From Neglectibacter sp. X58 (GTDB lineage: Bacteria > Bacillota > Clostridia > Oscillospirales > Acutalibacteraceae): DNA of 38,935 nucleotides. The notes under the pieces were generated by a model, which ran no database searches, was not told the origin of the DNA, and saw only the letters and a program-made list of their open reading frames with translations. The stretch spans positions 1 to 38,935 of the forward strand of contig NZ_QWEO01000027.1 in NCBI RefSeq assembly GCF_009936035.1, written 5' to 3'. Of the stretch, positions 1 to 7,231 are shown piece after piece. Within the stretch, counting starts at the first letter, position 1. The number at the start of each line of letters is the position of its first letter. The position numbers and the translations under genes are program-made.

Positions 1-82
1 AAATGGTGCGTCACTTGAAGCTGTTTTGAAATTGGTAGGGTAGTTTTGTGCAAATTTCTATATTTGCTCATTTATAGATATT

Positions 83-119
83 TAAAAAAACAGCCGGAAC
101 AGTAAAGCCCGCTCCGGCC
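83..119 (-). terminator. Rho-independent terminator after the permease fragment
   Basis: Read on the minus strand, a GCCGGA/TCCGGC stem (plus-strand arms 93-98 and 113-118) is followed directly by a T-rich run. It sits 14 bases beyond the stop of the minus-strand permease fragment. A second AT-rich foldback (about 52-81) lies further out. Confidence 0.6.
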
Positions 120-132
120 AGAGTGAGAAGCC

Positions 133-1491
133 TTATTCCATTGTCTTGATGCGGTCTACCAGCGATTGCTTTCTGCAATAGCGAATCGCCAAAACAGAAT
201 AGACCGCCGCGATTGCACAGAGCGCCGCAAAGAAGATGGCGATATGCAGGACAGGGAATGTATAGTTCAGTGTTCCCAATATCCCTACCTGACTGAACAT
301 CTGACAGGACGCATAAGCCGCCGCTGTTCCCAGCGTCAGGGTGATCGCCATTGCTCCCGCCACATAGTAAACACTTTCCACCCGCAGCATTTTTGTGAGC
401 TGCTTGCCAGACAGGCCAATGGACTGCATCACGCCAAACTCCTGCTGGCGGGAAATCAGGTTGGTCATCAGGGTGTTAATCAGGTTAATCAACGCGAACA
501 GACCGATGAAAATCACCAGGGCGTAGAGGGGTGTCTGCCATAATTTCAGTGTTTCTTTGCAAAAGGATATTGCGCTTTCCATGCCTTGAATCCCAAGAGC
601 TTGATTATCTCCACACAATTGATAGACAAAATCTTCCGCCTCAGAGAGTTGTTCTAAGTCTATGTCGAGCAAATATTGCGAATTAAAATTGGTGGTGTTA
701 GGTCTGATCACAGACAGCAATTCCTGTGGTATATAGAGATAAAAACCCGCATATTCCCGGAGATTCAGGTCTATCAATCCCATGACGGTAAACTTGACCT
801 TTTCCCCCGTGTCCGTTTCAATCTCTATGACATCACCTACGGCGGCGTTATATTTTCCGAATTTGGCTACCATTCCAGAGCTATCATCCATTAAAATTCC
901 GTTTTGAGCGACCAATTCCTCATAATTCATACTGCCAGTCAGGAGTGTGTCCTGGTGTTGTTCCAAAAACTCTTTTGAAAGGCCGACCACATCAAAGTAA
1001 GGAATCCCTTCCACATTGGTATTGCCGGGAAGGTAGACGCTTGCGGTGCAGCTCTGCAAGGCCGTCACGGATTCTATTTGCGGATTGTCAAGCAACTGCG
1101 CCTTCAATTCATCGTTCAGCGGATTGTTACGCTGCACCCGGTCAAATGCTTCGGCATCCGTAACCGTTGAATCATTGCCTTCTAAATTTAAGGAGATTTT
1201 CATTTCATAACCGCCGAGGAAATTCTGCCTTGCAATGTCCACAGGATCAGCAGATGTCAAAATCGTAGATGCGCACATGAGGAAAATCCCGGTGAACCCC
1301 AAACTCGCCAGGGTTAAAGCAACCTTTTTGTGATTCCGGGCGAAATTGATTTTTGCCAAGGCTGCGGGCGTCATTCTTCTGGACAGCTTACATGGTTGAT
1401 TTCTTTCTGCGGTAAATCCCTGTGCCCGGTGACACAGCATGTCTTTCCTTTCATCTGTCTTTTCCTCCATCCAATAGTTAGTATTCTTCAC
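133..1491 (-). CDS. FtsX-like ABC transporter permease, C-terminal half only
   Basis: Membrane subunit of a MacB/FtsX-type ABC exporter. Seen: a hydrophobic segment near residues 58-80, then an extracytoplasmic domain of about 230 residues, then three membrane segments near residues 325-345, 375-395 and 415-440, ending in RYCRKQSLVDRIKTME. The motif RRMTPAALAKINFARN is what usually opens the second half of two-repeat permeases of roughly 800 residues, so the first half is missing and the first 40 residues look unrelated. No ATPase partner is nearby. The reading frame is intact, so a product could be made but is unlikely to work alone. The -10 box lies only about 8 bases before the first ATG, so translation more likely starts at the ATG at 1440, which has AAGGA five bases upstream. 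Decayed mobile or resistance-type permease is the best reading. Confidence 0.7.
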   Translation of the reverse strand: MKNTNYWMEEKTDERKDMLCHRAQGFTAERNQPCKLSRRMTPAALAKINFARNHKKVALTLASLGFTGIFLMCASTILTSADPVDIARQNFLGGYEMKISLNLEGNDSTVTDAEAFDRVQRNNPLNDELKAQLLDNPQIESVTALQSCTASVYLPGNTNVEGIPYFDVVGLSKEFLEQHQDTLLTGSMNYEELVAQNGILMDDSSGMVAKFGKYNAAVGDVIEIETDTGEKVKFTVMGLIDLNLREYAGFYLYIPQELLSVIRPNTTNFNSQYLLDIDLEQLSEAEDFVYQLCGDNQALGIQGMESAISFCKETLKLWQTPLYALVIFIGLFALINLINTLMTNLISRQQEFGVMQSIGLSGKQLTKMLRVESVYYVAGAMAITLTLGTAAAYASCQMFSQVGILGTLNYTFPVLHIAIFFAALCAIAAVYSVLAIRYCRKQSLVDRIKTME

Positions 1492-1498
1492 TTTCGAA

Positions 1499-1527
1499 AT
1501 TATAATAGATTCATTTTAGCGTTTCAA
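1499..1527 (-). promoter_or_regulatory. Sigma-A-like promoter for the permease fragment
   Basis: On the minus strand TTGAAA (1527-1522), a 17-base spacer and a perfect TATAAT (1504-1499). The start point would fall near 1492, at the first ATG, which argues for a downstream start codon in the permease gene. Confidence 0.6.
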
Positions 1528-1604
1528 TGTAAACACCCTTTTTTATTTTGCGAATAAGGGAAGGGTGTAAGGTACAATCTATTACAGAATAGGAGGCAGA
1601 GGCG

Positions 1605-1919
1605 ATGTATGAAGATTTCGTCCCGGAACGGCTGGCAAAGCTGCGGACACAGAAAGGCGTGTCTGCACGCGATATGTCCTTGTCATTGGGACAGGCAAAT
1701 AACTACATTAACAACATTGAAAATAAAAAGTCCCTTCCCTCCATGCAGTCCTTCCTTTACATCTGTGAATATCTGGGAGTGACGCCCCAGGAATTTTTTG
1801 ACGAAGGGAACCCGGCCCCGCAAGCCTTAAAGGAATTTATCGCAGAGGCAAAAAAACTGGATTCCCGGTCAATGGGTTATATCCTCGGCATTATGAAAGA
1901 ACTGAACAGCAAGCGCTAA
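1605..1919 (+). CDS. XRE-family helix-turn-helix regulator
   Basis: Small DNA-binding protein of 104 residues. The HTH lies at about residues 8-62: RLAKLRTQKGVSARDMSLSL, then a recognition-helix region around ANNYINNIENKKSLPS, then the LGVTPQEFF segment typical of XRE/Cro proteins. The C-terminal 40 residues form a charged helical tail ending MKELNSKR, as in regulators carried by integrative elements of Firmicutes. The start is set by AGGAGG about 9 bases upstream. A TACAAT -10-like box at about 1573 could serve it. It diverges from the permease fragment and precedes the toxin-antitoxin module; its target is unknown. Confidence 0.85.
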   Translation: MYEDFVPERLAKLRTQKGVSARDMSLSLGQANNYINNIENKKSLPSMQSFLYICEYLGVTPQEFFDEGNPAPQALKEFIAEAKKLDSRSMGYILGIMKELNSKR

Positions 1920-1920
1920 G

Positions 1921-1946
1921 GCGGCCAGGGTGTTGGCCGCTTTTAC
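1921..1946 (+). terminator. Terminator after the XRE gene
   Basis: GCGGCCA/TGGCCGC perfect 7-bp stem with a 6-base loop, followed by TTTTACTATT. It starts two bases after the XRE stop codon. Confidence 0.75.
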
Positions 1947-1973
1947 TATTCTGTAAATTTTTTTCGTGCCCCC

Positions 1974-2002
1974 TTGCATAAATCCCCCAAAGTGGATATA
2001 CT
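1974..2002 (+). promoter_or_regulatory. Promoter of the toxin-antitoxin operon
   Basis: TTGCAT (1974-1979), exactly 17 bases, then TATACT (1997-2002). It is 55 bases before the antitoxin ATG and abuts the inverted repeat at 2004-2040. Confidence 0.75.
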
Positions 2003-2003
2003 A

Positions 2004-2040
2004 TAAGTAAGAAAGTAAGAACCTCTAACTTTCAAACTTA
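2004..2040 (+). promoter_or_regulatory. Inverted-repeat operator candidate of the toxin-antitoxin operon
   Basis: Two 15-base arms, TAAGTAAGAAAGTAA (2004-2018) and TAACTTTCAAACTTA (2026-2040), are inverted copies matching at 12 of 15 positions around a 7-base spacer. The repeat covers the expected transcription start, the usual place for autorepression by an AbrB-type antitoxin or its toxin complex. Binding is inferred. Confidence 0.6.
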
Positions 2041-2056
2041 AAAAGGAGATGATTCT

Positions 2057-2317
2057 ATGCTGGCAGAATTACGCCAAAAAGCCCAGGTCACGATACCAAG
2101 AGAAATCATTGTCAAGCTCGGCCTGTCAGAAGGCGACAAACTGGACATTTTCGAGAAAGACGGTTCCATCTGCATCATGCCGGTGGTGGTCTATCCAAAG
2201 AACACCCTGAATGAGCTCCGGGAAGAAATTGACGGGGTAAAAGCAAAAATCGCATCCGGGGAACAGCCGGTCTTTGACAGCGTGGACGCCCTGTTTGACA
2301 GACTGGAGGCAGAATAA
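2057..2317 (+). CDS. AbrB/MazE-type antitoxin
   Basis: 86-residue protein with a SpoVT/AbrB swapped-hairpin fold at residues 1-45: RQKAQVTIPREIIVKLGLSE followed by GDKLDIFEKDGSICIMPV. This fold binds DNA as a dimer and usually represses its own operon. The acidic C-terminal part (about 55-86, ending DSVDALFDRLEAE) is the likely toxin-neutralising tail. AAAGGAGATGATTCT gives a strong ribosome site. Its TAA overlaps the toxin ATG by one base, so the two are translationally coupled. The pairing of an AbrB-type antitoxin with a RelE-fold toxin, rather than MazF, is known but less common. Confidence 0.85.
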   Translation: MLAELRQKAQVTIPREIIVKLGLSEGDKLDIFEKDGSICIMPVVVYPKNTLNELREEIDGVKAKIASGEQPVFDSVDALFDRLEAE

Positions 2318-2583
2318 TGGCGTATGAGTTTACCTTTACGCCCCGTTTCCAAAAGCATTTCAAGGGTCTGGTCGCCCAGGAGAAGAAGCAGCTTAAAAAC
2401 AAGCTGGAACTTCTGGCTGAAAATCCTTCCCATCCGTCGCTGCGGACCAAACGCATCCAGGGCACCACGGACCTTTTCGAGTGCAGCGTCAACATGGACA
2501 TCCGCATTATCTGGTATTATGAAGGCGATAAAATGATTATCCTGGTAGACGTAGGGCATCACGACATATTAAGGCAATTTTAA
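2317..2583 (+). CDS. RelE/YafQ-family toxin
   Basis: 88-residue basic protein of the RelE/ParE superfamily, normally a ribosome-dependent mRNA nuclease. Seen: N-terminal FTFTPRFQKHFKGL, a helical hairpin (QEKKQLKNKLELLAEN), then the beta-sheet core LRTKRIQGTTDLFECSV, MDIRIIWYYEG and the C-terminal HHDILRQF. The basic residues of LRTKRI and the terminal GHHD are plausible catalytic or RNA-binding positions by comparison with the family. Length is normal and the frame intact. It starts inside the antitoxin stop codon (TAATG), the classic type II arrangement, and is followed by a terminator, so this is a self-contained two-gene module. Activity is inferred. Confidence 0.85.
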   Translation: MAYEFTFTPRFQKHFKGLVAQEKKQLKNKLELLAENPSHPSLRTKRIQGTTDLFECSVNMDIRIIWYYEGDKMIILVDVGHHDILRQF

Positions 2584-2591
2584 GCAGCGGG

Positions 2592-2621
2592 GCGGTACGC
2601 TATGACGGCGTACTGCTTTTT
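2592..2621 (+). terminator. Terminator of the toxin-antitoxin operon
   Basis: GCGGTACGC (2592-2600) pairs with GCGTACTGC (2608-2616) with one G.U, followed by TTTTT. It begins 9 bases after the toxin stop. Confidence 0.75.
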
Positions 2622-2715
2622 GCTGCCTTTCTTTTATTTTATCCTGCAATCCTCCTGATATGCCCAATCCCACTACCGGCGATAAACCAAGAATCACTCC
2701 CGGAATGTCACTTTT

Positions 2716-3129
2716 TTATTTTCCTGTACTTCCAAACCCATCTGTGCCGCGCTGCTCGCCAAGTTCTGTAACAAAATCTGCGATCACAACCGGAGTAATT
2801 ACAAGCTGGCCCACGCGGGAGCCTTTGGAAAGCTCCTGGGTCTGGCTGCTTACATTACTGATGATCGCGTGAATCTCCCCGCGGTAGCCGGAATCCACCG
2901 GCGGCAGCTCACAGACCAGCCCTTTTACCGCCATGCTGGTGCGTGGAAACACATAGCCCGCATATCCGTCCGGCACTTCAATCCCAAACCCAAGAGGGAC
3001 CTTTGCGATCTCCCCCGGCTGTAACGTACAGTCATAGGGCATGTAGACATCCGCGCCGGCATCGTTCCCATGCGGACGGAAAGGGCGGCGATCCTTCGGC
3101 ACGCCAAAGTCGATCAGTTTGATCATCAT
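2716..3129 (-). CDS. dut: dUTP diphosphatase (dUTPase)
   Basis: Hydrolyses dUTP to dUMP and pyrophosphate, keeping uracil out of DNA and supplying the substrate of thymidylate synthase. All five trimeric dUTPase motifs are visible: DAGADVY (I), PRTSMAVKG (II), PVDSGYRGEI with the catalytic Asp (III), KGSRVGQLVI (IV) and the C-terminal arm RGTDGFGSTGK (V). The length of 137 residues is normal. The first ATG (3129) overlaps the thyX stop as ATGA and has GGAGG upstream, so the two are coupled. The longer upstream frame is not needed. Together with thyX it forms a portable dTMP-supply module inside a mobile-element remnant. Confidence 0.93.
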   Translation of the reverse strand: MMIKLIDFGVPKDRRPFRPHGNDAGADVYMPYDCTLQPGEIAKVPLGFGIEVPDGYAGYVFPRTSMAVKGLVCELPPVDSGYRGEIHAIISNVSSQTQELSKGSRVGQLVITPVVIADFVTELGEQRGTDGFGSTGK

Positions 3130-3833
3130 GCGCCGCCTCCTTCCAAAAGCGCCGGATAGTCCGTTTTCAGAATATCTCCAGGCGTCATATCCGCTTTCAG
3201 CATGTTTCCGCAGGTCATTTTCCCCTCCAGGCATTTGTCCTGTTGGCAGAAAGGGCCTGTGAGATCAGGGGCAAACAGCACCGGGCTTAAAGTATAAAGT
3301 TCCTGCCAGATTTTTAAGAGCACGATCCGGGTCTCGTCCGTATTGCGCCGGCATACCCGCTGGCCGATGATGTGTTTCCACTGATAGGGCGTGGCGCTGA
3401 TAACCAGCACATTCCGAAGTCCCTGGGGTGTGGCATATCCCGCCGCGTCATGGCCGATCCCCTCGGCGCACAGCTTTTCGTAACAGCCCATGCCTTCGTG
3501 GCAGCTTTTTAAGTACAGTTCCCGGACCGCAGCCGTGGCGGTTATAATCTCATAAGGTATGGCAAAATCCGCCTGCCCCGCATAATTGCTGTACTGCAAA
3601 GACGCGCTCATAAACTTTACTTCGTTCTGGTGCCGGGTGATCTGCGAAAGGAACCGCCTGCTTGCCCCTACAACGGCAATGGTAATTACCGCAAATTTCT
3701 GGACCGTCGGGTGGGGAAGGGCGCTGATGGCCGCCACAGTATCATCACTGAACGATTTTTCATAAAGGGCCATCAGGTCGTCCATTGTGGAGATCTTATG
3801 TCCCCTCTGGGTGAGCCGGGCGGCAAAGACCAT
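3126..3833 (-). CDS. thyX: Flavin-dependent thymidylate synthase, divergent
   Basis: ThyX methylates dUMP to dTMP with methylenetetrahydrofolate and FAD. Seen: SRRFLSQITRHQNEVKFM followed by SASLQYSNY, which aligns with the ThyX motif RHRxxSxxxxSxR but with Gln in place of the third motif residue. The C-terminal part has QWKHIIGQRVCRRNTDETR, the usual substrate-site helix. A Cys-rich tail of about 30 residues is extra. The ATG at 3833 is probably not the true start: the frame stays open for 20 more codons, and a good AAAGGAGG lies at about 3903-3910 with no ATG, GTG or TTG between. The best-placed codon is ATC at 3893 (9-base spacing) or ATA at 3899. Initiation may be non-standard, or the start codon may be mutated. 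It is coupled to dut. Confidence 0.85.
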   Translation of the reverse strand: MVFAARLTQRGHKISTMDDLMALYEKSFSDDTVAAISALPHPTVQKFAVITIAVVGASRRFLSQITRHQNEVKFMSASLQYSNYAGQADFAIPYEIITATAAVRELYLKSCHEGMGCYEKLCAEGIGHDAAGYATPQGLRNVLVISATPYQWKHIIGQRVCRRNTDETRIVLLKIWQELYTLSPVLFAPDLTGPFCQQDKCLEGKMTCGNMLKADMTPGDILKTDYPALLEGGGA

Positions 3834-3920
3834 GTTTTTCTCGGCCTCCCTGGCCGTCTGGCAGTTTAATATTTTTACTTCAATCCGTTTGATTGGTATG
3901 TCCCTCCTTTACAATGGCTT

Positions 3921-4745
3921 TCAGTAAGAACAGATAGTTGACGTGTACTTGTTCCCGCTCCTTGTGACGGAAACGCCGCTGCCCTTCAAGGTCTCCAGGT
4001 TGATTTTCAGGTTATTGGTGTCCGTGACGGTCAGGGTATAGACTTTTTTCTCCGTGTCCCATTTCAGCTCCAGCTCCGGGGCTTCGCTTTTCTTCGTGGA
4101 AGTAAAGGAGGGGACTGTGGAATGGGAGGCGACCTGCGAAAGAATCCAGTTATATGCCTTTTCCGCAGGACGTCCGGCAATCACGCTGAAATACTGGTCT
4201 GCCTTTGCCTGGCCGTTCCCGTGCCGGCTGTAAGGGTCGCTGCGGAGCTGCTGCTGGTATTCCCAGAGGATGATCTGTGTCGCCATTTTATAATCGTCCT
4301 CGTTAATGCCGGACACAGGGAGGGAAGCGCCGGGTTTCCAGCCGTAGATCGCCGTCAGGGTAATGCCCCGGCGTGCTTCTGCCGGAAGGAGGTTTAAGTA
4401 ATTGCTGTTCGTACCGCTTTCCGATGTATAGGTATTGTCAGAAGTATTATAGGCAATGCCGCTCTCCACACAATAGACCTGCTGGCTGCTCCCGTCCGAA
4501 GCTGTCAGCATATAATGCCGGTAAGCGCTGCCCCCGGAACTGGCGCGCACATCCATCGTCCCGTCAGAATTGTAGACAAGGTAGGTGTAAGGCGCCGGCG
4601 CATAATAATGCTGCCCGTCAGACCCCACATATTGGTCGCCCAGCCAGGAGCTTGCTTTCTGTCCCGGCGAAAACGCAAACGCCTGAGTAGGGATCAGCCC
4701 AAAGACGCATACTGCGCAGAGAAGAAATGCCAGCAGCCGCTCTAG
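3921..4745 (-). pseudogene. Thioester-domain surface protein, both ends missing
   Basis: The frame encodes a secreted protein with a thioester (TQXA) domain, used by Gram-positive adhesins to bind host targets covalently. Seen: a signal-peptide core LLAFLLCAVCVFGLIP ending TQAFA, then VYCVESG with the reactive Cys and ATQIILWEYQQ with the matching Gln. Normal family members run on through CnaB-like repeats to an LPXTG anchor. This one stops after KYTSTICSY, only about 270 residues in. The 5' end is also damaged: the frame has no ATG, GTG or TTG before the signal peptide, and it emerges from the end of the upstream gene. GTG at 4628 would give a form without signal peptide. Best read as a fragment left by deletions, though CTG initiation at 4736 cannot be excluded. 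Confidence 0.7.
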
Positions 4746-5089
4746 GCCGCTACGGTAATGTGCTTTACTTCCGGGTCGAAGCGTTCCAGGGCCATGATGT
4801 CATGCCCCTTCAATTTCTCCGCACCGGATTTCTGCCTGGCCTCCACCAGTAGTTCCCCCATCGTCTTAGGCCCTGCCGGAATCCGGTAGTTTTTCCGAAT
4901 ATCCTGAATAAGAGCCAGGCAGTCTTTTTCCGGCATGGCATCCAGCTTTCGCACAAGCTCCGCCGCCGTTTTCCTCCTTACCGGGTCCGGTATATAGGGG
5001 AGGCACATGCGCAGCTCATATGTGACATCTGATTTCCCATAGCCCTCCGTCTGGAATATCAGGCGCTTTTCCATTTCGTTCAGTTCCAT
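4742..5089 (-). CDS. Small accessory protein of unknown function
   Basis: 115 residues starting MELNEMEKRL, with AAAGGAG placed 7-8 bases upstream of this ATG. The longer upstream frame has no ribosome site. The protein is helical and charged, with no membrane segment or signal peptide: YGKSDVTYELRMCLPYI, then a Lys/Glu-rich middle, then MGELLVEARQKSGAEKL and HDIMALERFDPEVKH. I recall this pattern only as a cargo-type protein of Clostridial integrative elements and assign no function. Its stop codon overlaps the truncated thioester-protein frame, which marks a probable deletion junction, so its own C-terminus could also be altered. Confidence 0.6.
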   Translation of the reverse strand: MELNEMEKRLIFQTEGYGKSDVTYELRMCLPYIPDPVRRKTAAELVRKLDAMPEKDCLALIQDIRKNYRIPAGPKTMGELLVEARQKSGAEKLKGHDIMALERFDPEVKHITVAA

Positions 5090-5346
5090 GTGAATCTCCT
5101 TTCTCCTGAAAATGAGTACAAAAAAAGGACGCCCACCTATAAAAGTGAAACGCCCACGGCAATCAGCGGCCAGGCAATACACCGGACCGCTGGCGCTATT
5201 AAATTTTGTCGTTAATGAAACAGCCTCCTTTTTTCGATATTTTTCTCGTCAGATTTCAACTTGGAAAAGGAATTGAATAAATGACGGCAAACGCTCAAAC
5301 CCCTTGAAAATCAAGGCTTTTTCCGTTTGTCGTTATTATACCGTAA

Positions 5347-5631
5347 CGGCATACGGCGGCTACGAATATGCACCAACTGACAGGCGACTTCTACACAGTG
5401 GGCGAAGTCCTGGGACATACGCTTGCGGGTATCGGCGTATCGCTTGGGCTGTCTATGAACTTTGAAGCAGTCACAGCGCGTTATGTGGACGTGCGGCTTG
5501 AACGGAAGAAAGAAGTGCTTGACGCATACCATGACGCAGTAGGGAAAGCAGACCCGCCGAAAGCAAAGGAAGCCGAGCCGAAAAAAGCAAAGGGCAGGGC
5601 AAAGAAAAAAAGCACTGATTTAGAGCTTTGA
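5347..5631 (+). pseudogene. Tyrosine integrase, C-terminal fragment
   Basis: Remnant of a phage/ICE-type tyrosine recombinase. The frame opens after a TAA at 5344 and begins exactly at the catalytic Arg box RHTAATNMHQLTG. It continues through the second His (VGEVLGHTLAG) and the nucleophilic Tyr region (EAVTARYVDVRLERKKE), then a Lys/Ala-rich tail. The N-terminal DNA-binding domain and the first part of the catalytic domain, about 300 residues in intact relatives, are absent. The ATG at 5368 is internal and has no ribosome site. It marks one edge of a former integrative element. No direct-repeat att site could be identified by eye. Confidence 0.8.
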
Positions 5632-5829
5632 CGGGCGTATCTTTTTACTATTTCTTATGGCGGCTTATATCTGTCCGTCGAGTTAGGGCGTCAAATGGGC
5701 GTCAAAACAGATTTTTATACCGCAGCCACAGGAACGGGCAAAGTCGCAAAAACATAGTGTTTATGCGGCTTTGCGGCGTTTCTGGTATTCATTTTTCGCG
5801 GCGTGGTGAGCAGATTATTCTACTATTTT

Positions 5830-6036
5830 TTATTTCTTCCCGCTTTCTTCTATATGGCACCTGTTTAAGGCAAATTCAATGAAAATGCCGATCAATTCAT
5901 TGCGGCTGTGACCGGACTGGGCTGAAATGGTGTCCAGCCGGCTTACCAGTTCTTCCCTGATACGGATGGAAAAAACTTTGTAACCATCCTCGCCTTTCGC
6001 CTTTTTGGGCTTGATAATCAAGTCCCGGTTTCCCAT
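5830..6036 (-). CDS. Ribbon-helix-helix DNA-binding protein
   Basis: 68 residues with a CopG/Arc-type fold: beta-strand YKVFSIRIREELV, helix SRLDTISAQSG, turn HSRNELIGIFIEFALNR. Such proteins control copy number, mobilization or toxin genes on plasmids and integrative elements. The ribosome site AAGGAGGTGAT, 6 bases before the ATG, is almost a full complement of the 16S tail. A TATAAT-like box lies about 60 bases upstream on the minus strand. It sits next to the integrase stub, fitting a mobile-element regulator. The target is unknown. Confidence 0.8.
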   Translation of the reverse strand: MGNRDLIIKPKKAKGEDGYKVFSIRIREELVSRLDTISAQSGHSRNELIGIFIEFALNRCHIEESGKK

Positions 6037-6428
6037 GGGAAATCACCTCCTTGTAAACATATTTTATGGTTGCAAGAAGGTGATTTATATATTATAATTT
6101 ATGTTAAAAATATGTGATATTGTTAAAGCTTCCTGCCGCGGTATTTTATGGGAATTGGCGTGTTACTATTGACGGGAAACAAAAGGGCATTTTATAATAT
6201 TATTCAGGGGTTTCAGGGTTTTTATCTGGCTTTTCCTGCTATATAGCCACAAAAAAGCACCTGCATCCTGTTTGTTCTGCGGGAAATCTTGCCACATCGG
6301 CTTGCAGCGCATACCAGCCCGGGTCTTGCCCAAGACCCGGTGTCTTTTCTCTTTATAGATGGTATAAACAGGGTTTTAAAACAGATAGAAACGCTGCTGA
6401 CATATGCACGAAAGAAAGGGATGAGGAA
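6037..6428. other. 392-base gap between divergent RHH and XRE genes
   Basis: No credible coding frame. It holds the minus-strand promoter of the RHH gene in a very AT-rich stretch (about 6085-6125) and a strong hairpin at 6319-6340. The composition changes from AT-rich to GC-richer near 6280, which is a candidate boundary between island debris and core sequence. Confidence 0.5.
6319..6346 (+). terminator. Strong hairpin, possible terminator
   Basis: CCGGGTCTTG and CAAGACCCGG form a perfect 10-bp stem with a 2-base centre, followed by TGTCTTTT. No intact gene ends just upstream on the plus strand, so it may be the orphan terminator of a deleted gene. Confidence 0.5.
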
Positions 6429-6692
6429 ATGGGAAACTTTCGGGAAGACTTTTCAAGGATGCTCAGAAGCGCGCGTGCGGCGCAGAAACTGACCCAGAGC
6501 CAGGTGGCGGAGGTGCTGCAAATAAACCGTTCCACTTACACCTATTATGAGACGGGGAAAACCATGCCGGGCCTGAAGGAAATCCGGGTGCTGGTGTCGC
6601 TGTACCATATTCCGGCGGAGGCATTCATTTTTCCGGAGCGGTATCTCAATGAAGCTGTCCAGGTAAAGCCCAGGCGCAGGCGGAAAGGCTAG
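6429..6692 (+). CDS. XRE-family helix-turn-helix regulator
   Basis: 87 residues. The HTH spans about residues 8-62: FSRMLRSARAAQKLTQSQVA, EVLQINRSTYTYYETGKTMP and LKEIRVLVSLYHIPAEAF, a textbook XRE/Cro domain with recognition helix around RSTYTYYE. A basic tail (KPRRRRKG) follows. A purine-rich sequence (AAAGGGATGAGGAA) precedes the ATG. It stands alone on the plus strand at the edge of the island, and a hairpin repeat follows it. Targets are unknown. Confidence 0.85.
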   Translation: MGNFREDFSRMLRSARAAQKLTQSQVAEVLQINRSTYTYYETGKTMPGLKEIRVLVSLYHIPAEAFIFPERYLNEAVQVKPRRRRKG

Positions 6693-6723
6693 GGCTTTCA
6701 AAACGCAGTTGCCATCCCTGCTT

Positions 6724-6779
6724 AGGGCTTCTTTGAAAACAGAGGAAAAGGCAGCGTTCTCGTTTTTCAAACAAACCCT
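6724..6779. repeat. Short foldback repeat, copy D
   Basis: Arms AGGGCTTCTTTGAAAAC (6724-6740) and GTTTTTCAAACAAACCCT (6762-6779) pair apart from two mismatches and a bulge. The right arm contains the stop codon of the membrane-protein gene. A further half-copy, AGGGCTTTCAAAACG, lies at 6691-6705. The right arm is a near-direct copy of 7659-7678 (copy E), so related arms flank the mmcQ/membrane gene pair. Confidence 0.55.
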
Positions 6780-7231
6780 GGTGGGAGCAGGAAATTCACT
6801 GCCGCGTACACGATATGGCACACCGTGAAAAGGGCAGCGGGCAGGGCGGCGGGCCAATTTTTCCGGTGCAGGATATAGGACAGCAGGGCAAGGCAGGGGG
6901 GCAGGGTTAGAAGGAGGATAACCCAAAAGGCAGCAAGGCCCCTGTAATAGAAAGCCCAGCCCAGATAATACAGGCACAGGCAGCCCAGGGCAGCTTTGGC
7001 CCAGGGGCCAAAAGCCCTCTTTTCCCGCTGCCCTTTATAAAGGGGCAGGCACATAAGCCCTACCGATAAAACCTGGCATAGGGAAGCGAAAGAGTCCAGG
7101 GCCTGGGTGGCGGACTCTCCGCGCAGAACGTCACAGGGGGCGGGGACAGCGGACCAGAAAAAGTTTGGGGCCATCAAGGCCAGGAACAGGCACAAGGCCC
7201 AGGGGTCGAAACCCAGCCGATACCCTCTCAT
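6767..7231 (-). CDS. Small multi-pass membrane protein, unknown
   Basis: 154 residues with about five hydrophobic segments: ALCLFLALMAPNFFW (12-27), SLCQVLSVGLMCLPLY (50-65), AALGCLCLYYLGWAF (78-93), FWVILLLTLPPCLALLSYI (100-120) and AALFTVCHIVYAAVNFLL (130-148). No catalytic motif is seen and I do not recognise the family. The ATG overlaps the stop of the upstream MmcQ-type gene as ATGA, so the two are coupled. Its stop lies inside a foldback repeat arm, so the last residues (PPGFV) may come from repeat sequence. Confidence 0.7.
   Translation of the reverse strand: MRGYRLGFDPWALCLFLALMAPNFFWSAVPAPCDVLRGESATQALDSFASLCQVLSVGLMCLPLYKGQREKRAFGPWAKAALGCLCLYYLGWAFYYRGLAAFWVILLLTLPPCLALLSYILHRKNWPAALPAALFTVCHIVYAAVNFLLPPGFV

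Noticed and set aside
5688..5706. Short GGGCGTCAAATGGGCGTCAA repeat as an att core
   Set aside because: Tandem short similarity only. No matching copy was found at the other end of the island, so no att claim is made.
5628..5882. 84-codon open frame after the integrase fragment
   Set aside because: No ribosome site and no recognisable domain; it overlaps the RHH gene end. Likely non-coding element tail.
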